Assembly (NCBI GenBank): GCA_934140355.1 | Contig: CAKPBH010000030.1 | Coordinates: 1 to 16,551, forward strand | From: an uncultured Bacilli bacterium | Lineage (GTDB): Bacteria; Bacillota_I; Bacilli_A; RF39; UBA660 | Reading direction: 5' to 3' | Length of the DNA stretch: 16,551 nt | Shown: piece by piece, positions 14,916 to 16,551 of the stretch | Position numbering within the stretch: position 1 is the stretch's first letter | Layout of the letters: each line of letters begins with the position of its first letter | Notes under the pieces: model-generated | Told to the model about the DNA's origin: nothing | Database searches by the model: none | What the model saw: the letters and a program-made list of their open reading frames with translations, nothing else | Translations under genes and position numbers: made by a program

Positions 14916-16023
14916 TTCTATTTGTTATGATGAGATTTTAGATATCATCAAATTAAAGAAAATTTATTATCAGATTAAAAAAAATAGTAAACATAAGGAC
15001 AAATTTGTTCGCTACGAATTATTTTTGACTTCTAATTTATTCACTATTTTATTCATTTTAAAAGAAAGAAAATATCAGCATGGATACTATAATATTTTTT
15101 TGATTAGTGATCCTAAATTTAGGGTAATTATGAGTGAGGGGTTAAATGATAAAATTATTAATCATTTGTGCAGTAAATACTTACTTTTTCCAGTGCTTGA
15201 GAAAAAAATGATTTCTACTAGTGTTGCTACTAGAAATAGGATGGGAACAAAAGCTGGTGTTTTTTATATCAAGAAATATATCAATACTTTAAAAGAAAAA
15301 GTTGAAAAGTTTTATGTTTTGAAATGTGATATTCATAAATTTTTTTATTCCATTGATCAGAATATTTTGCTCCAAAAATTAAAAGCAATTTATACTGATC
15401 GGTTTATTGAGGAGATTATAGAAGAAATTATCAATAGTACCAACTACTCTTATGTTAATGAAAAAATTGATTTAGAAGTGGAAAAAGCAAGAAATAACAT
15501 TATTCATTCAAAACTGTCTTGTAAGGAAAAACGAAATAAGTTGGAGGAATTGAATAGAATTCCTAGATATCAGTATAAAAAAGGATTACCAATTGGAAAT
15601 ATGACTAGTCAAATTTTGGCTACATTTTATTTGAATGATATTGATCATTACATTAAAGAAAAATTACATGTTAAGTATTATATTCGCTATATGGATGACT
15701 TTATATTATTTCATGAGGACAAAACATATTTAAAGTTTTGTCTTCACGAAATTGAGAAAAAGTTAAATGAAGTTCAACTACACTTAAATAATAAAACGCA
15801 ACTCATTGAAATTCATCAAGGATTTAATTTTTTAGGATATCGTTTTATTTTGAAGGGGAAAAAAATTGTTGTTAAGATAAATAAAAAAACAAAAAGGAAG
15901 CTATATCATGAATGTAAAAATAAAAGTTTAAGAGAAAAAGAGGCTATTATTAAAAAATATAATGGTGTCTTTAAATATTCTGATACGAATGGTTTTCTTT
16001 ATCATCTCAAACAAAATAATTAA
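14908..16023 (+). CDS. DGR reverse transcriptase
   Basis: A 371-residue RT that copies template-repeat RNA with errors at adenines. Catalytic motif A is KCDIHKFF (Asp141), motif B is GLPIGNMTSQ (227-235; IGNxTSQ is typical of the DGR/group II-like clade) and motif C is YMDD (261-264). NNKTQLI (295-301) and FNFLGYRF (306-313) form motifs D/E, then a short basic thumb. There is no maturase X, HNH or integrase domain, ruling out a group II intron or retroviral RT. A Lys/Glu-rich stretch at about 176-222 between motifs A and B looks like an insertion. The start is probably GTG 14908, with GGAG 9 nt upstream; the frame opens at TTG 14887. It overlaps avd by 8 nt, so it is translationally coupled. 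It lies 3' of the TRs on the same strand. Confidence 0.95.
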   Translation: MNNSICYDEILDIIKLKKIYYQIKKNSKHKDKFVRYELFLTSNLFTILFILKERKYQHGYYNIFLISDPKFRVIMSEGLNDKIINHLCSKYLLFPVLEKKMISTSVATRNRMGTKAGVFYIKKYINTLKEKVEKFYVLKCDIHKFFYSIDQNILLQKLKAIYTDRFIEEIIEEIINSTNYSYVNEKIDLEVEKARNNIIHSKLSCKEKRNKLEELNRIPRYQYKKGLPIGNMTSQILATFYLNDIDHYIKEKLHVKYYIRYMDDFILFHEDKTYLKFCLHEIEKKLNEVQLHLNNKTQLIEIHQGFNFLGYRFILKGKKIVVKINKKTKRKLYHECKNKSLREKEAIIKKYNGVFKYSDTNGFLYHLKQNN

Positions 16024-16078
16024 TAATTTATTATAATCAACTAGAAAATGGTTCTTCAGATTTGAAGAGTTCTAAAAA

Positions 16079-16200
16079 GATCACATCAAATTTTTAGGTT
16101 AGATGTGATCCTTTTAGCCTATTTTATTTTTTAAATTTCTAAAGAATACTAAAACTAAACCATTTTAAAGAATCTTAAATTAGTAATTTAACAAATTTGG
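16079..16200. terminator. hairpin repeat copy C, probable bidirectional terminator after the RT gene
   Basis: Stem GATCACATC (16079-16087) / GATGTGATC (16102-16110). On the plus strand it is followed by CCTTTTAG and could end the DGR operon 56 nt after the RT stop. On the minus strand it is followed by TTTTTAG and could back up the target-gene terminator. A small TCTTC/GAAGA stem (16053-16068) precedes it. The following blocks TTCTAAAGAAT, AAAACTAAACCAT and TTAAATTAG match copy A, marking it as the same repeat family. Confidence 0.55.
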
Positions 16201-16224
16201 AAGATCCCCAATTCACTTTTGAAC

Positions 16225-16266
16225 AAAAAGCCCCCAAAATGAGGAGTCATTTTGGGGGGATTTTTC
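16225..16266. terminator. strong bidirectional Rho-independent terminator between RT and target gene
   Basis: Perfect 12-bp stem CCCCCAAAATGA (16231-16242) / TCATTTTGGGGG (16247-16258) with a 4-nt GGAG loop, flanked by AAAAAG on the left and ATTTTT on the right. It gives a T-tract on both strands. It lies 18 nt after the target-gene stop, its most likely client. Confidence 0.9.
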
Positions 16267-16276
16267 ATCTTCGTTG

Positions 16277-16551
16277 TTATTTAGAAATAACATAAGGGCT
16301 TAGAGCCGTTCCGTTACCCTCGCTTAACAGAACATCAGCATTTAGATTGATAACTGGGCGCACGCCAACCCAAGACTTAGACACCCAATTCCAATGATTG
16401 AGGTACCCCGAAGCAATGACGCGCCAACCGTTCGCATAAGCAAGCCAGGAATTGAAGTAGGACGGCGAGGCGAGCCAAAAAGTCTGATTGGTTGCCAAGT
16501 AGTATTCTCTATTATCGTATCCCTGTTTTCCTCCGGCATAAGCCACTTCAT
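16277..16551 (-). CDS. DGR target (variable) protein, C-terminal part, cut by window edge
   Basis: The last ~91 codons of a protein whose start lies beyond the right edge; the frame is open to the end (…E-VAYAGGKQGYDNREYYL), so the GTG near 16546 is not a start. The readable part has the C-type-lectin/formylglycine-enzyme-like end common in DGR targets: TFWLASPSYFNSW, then a Trp/Asn-rich variable segment, then GVRPVINLNADV and GTALSPYVISK. The segment FWLASPS…WVGVRPV is encoded by VR, so its variable positions (Leu, Tyr, Arg, Ile, Lys and Val where TR encodes mostly Asn) should lie on a ligand-binding surface. The GVRPVINL…GTAxSPYVI tail is common in surface proteins of gut Firmicutes. It is convergent with the RT operon and ends at a strong terminator. 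Signal peptide and anchor cannot be seen. Confidence 0.85.
   Translation of the reverse strand, partial: EVAYAGGKQGYDNREYYLATNQTFWLASPSYFNSWLAYANGWRVIASGYLNHWNWVSKSWVGVRPVINLNADVLLSEGNGTALSPYVISK
16357..16479 (-). repeat. DGR variable repeat (VR)
   Basis: A 123-nt stretch at the 3' end of the target gene matching TR1 and TR2 on the opposite strand. It begins at TTTGGCTCGCC and ends at GGCGTGCGCC, after which VR (CAGTTATC) and TR (TAGATTCC) diverge, marking the initiation-of-homing boundary. Against TR1, 5 of 9 differences are at adenines. Against TR2, the first ~50 nt have only adenine changes. The segment is GC-rich compared with the flanks. Confidence 0.88.

Noticed and set aside
14908..16023. 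Group II intron or retron reverse transcriptase
   Set aside because: No maturase/HNH domain or domain V-like RNA, and no retron msr-msd arrangement was seen; TR/VR pairing decides for a DGR.
16342..16551. Second minus-strand open frame through VR
   Set aside because: It is out of frame with the recognisable lectin-like domain and reads as low-quality sequence; a shadow of the target gene.

Overview
This is an AT-rich, gene-dense window. A forespore sigma factor (SigG), a YlmC/YmxH-type protein and strong AGGAGG-type ribosome binding sites point to a low-GC, endospore-forming member of the Firmicutes. A Bacilli/Erysipelotrichia-like gut bacterium is my guess; the exact lineage cannot be fixed from sequence alone.

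Positions 1-3357 are a minus-strand chromosomal core block, read right to left: hisS, a kinase-fold protein, sigG and ylmC/ymxH. A hairpin that can bury the sigG Shine-Dalgarno lies in front of sigG. Positions 3358-4007 hold no gene but carry a degenerate hairpin repeat that recurs at two other places. Positions 4008-10276 are minus-strand genes: a transglutaminase-like protein with a textbook promoter, a HerA-like ATPase, a polytopic GT-C-like membrane protein and an overlapping sugar-phosphate nucleotidyltransferase. The 5481-6007 gap holds a probable transposase scar and several stem-loops. Positions 10670-13235 are two unrecognised minus-strand genes, one made of about six ~65-residue helical repeats.

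Positions 13390-16551 are a diversity-generating retroelement (DGR). On the plus strand there are two tandem template repeats (TR1, TR2), each followed by an identical ~140-nt spacer with three stem-loops. A large two-tier hairpin follows, then three overlapping genes: an orphan MutS domain-I-like protein, an Avd-like four-helix protein and a DGR reverse transcriptase (IGNMTSQ and YMDD). The target gene runs convergently from the right edge. Its 3' end contains the variable repeat (VR) in a C-type-lectin-like domain and it stops just before a strong terminator.

In the expected mechanism, TR RNA is copied by RT with Avd, adenines are miscopied, and the cDNA replaces VR to diversify the target protein. 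The most unusual points are these. The two TR copies differ at about 11 positions plus a 3-nt gap inside the core, while their downstream spacers are identical. The VR looks like a mosaic: its left part fits TR2 and its right part fits TR1, in each case almost entirely by adenine substitutions. The system also carries both a MutS-like and an Avd accessory gene.
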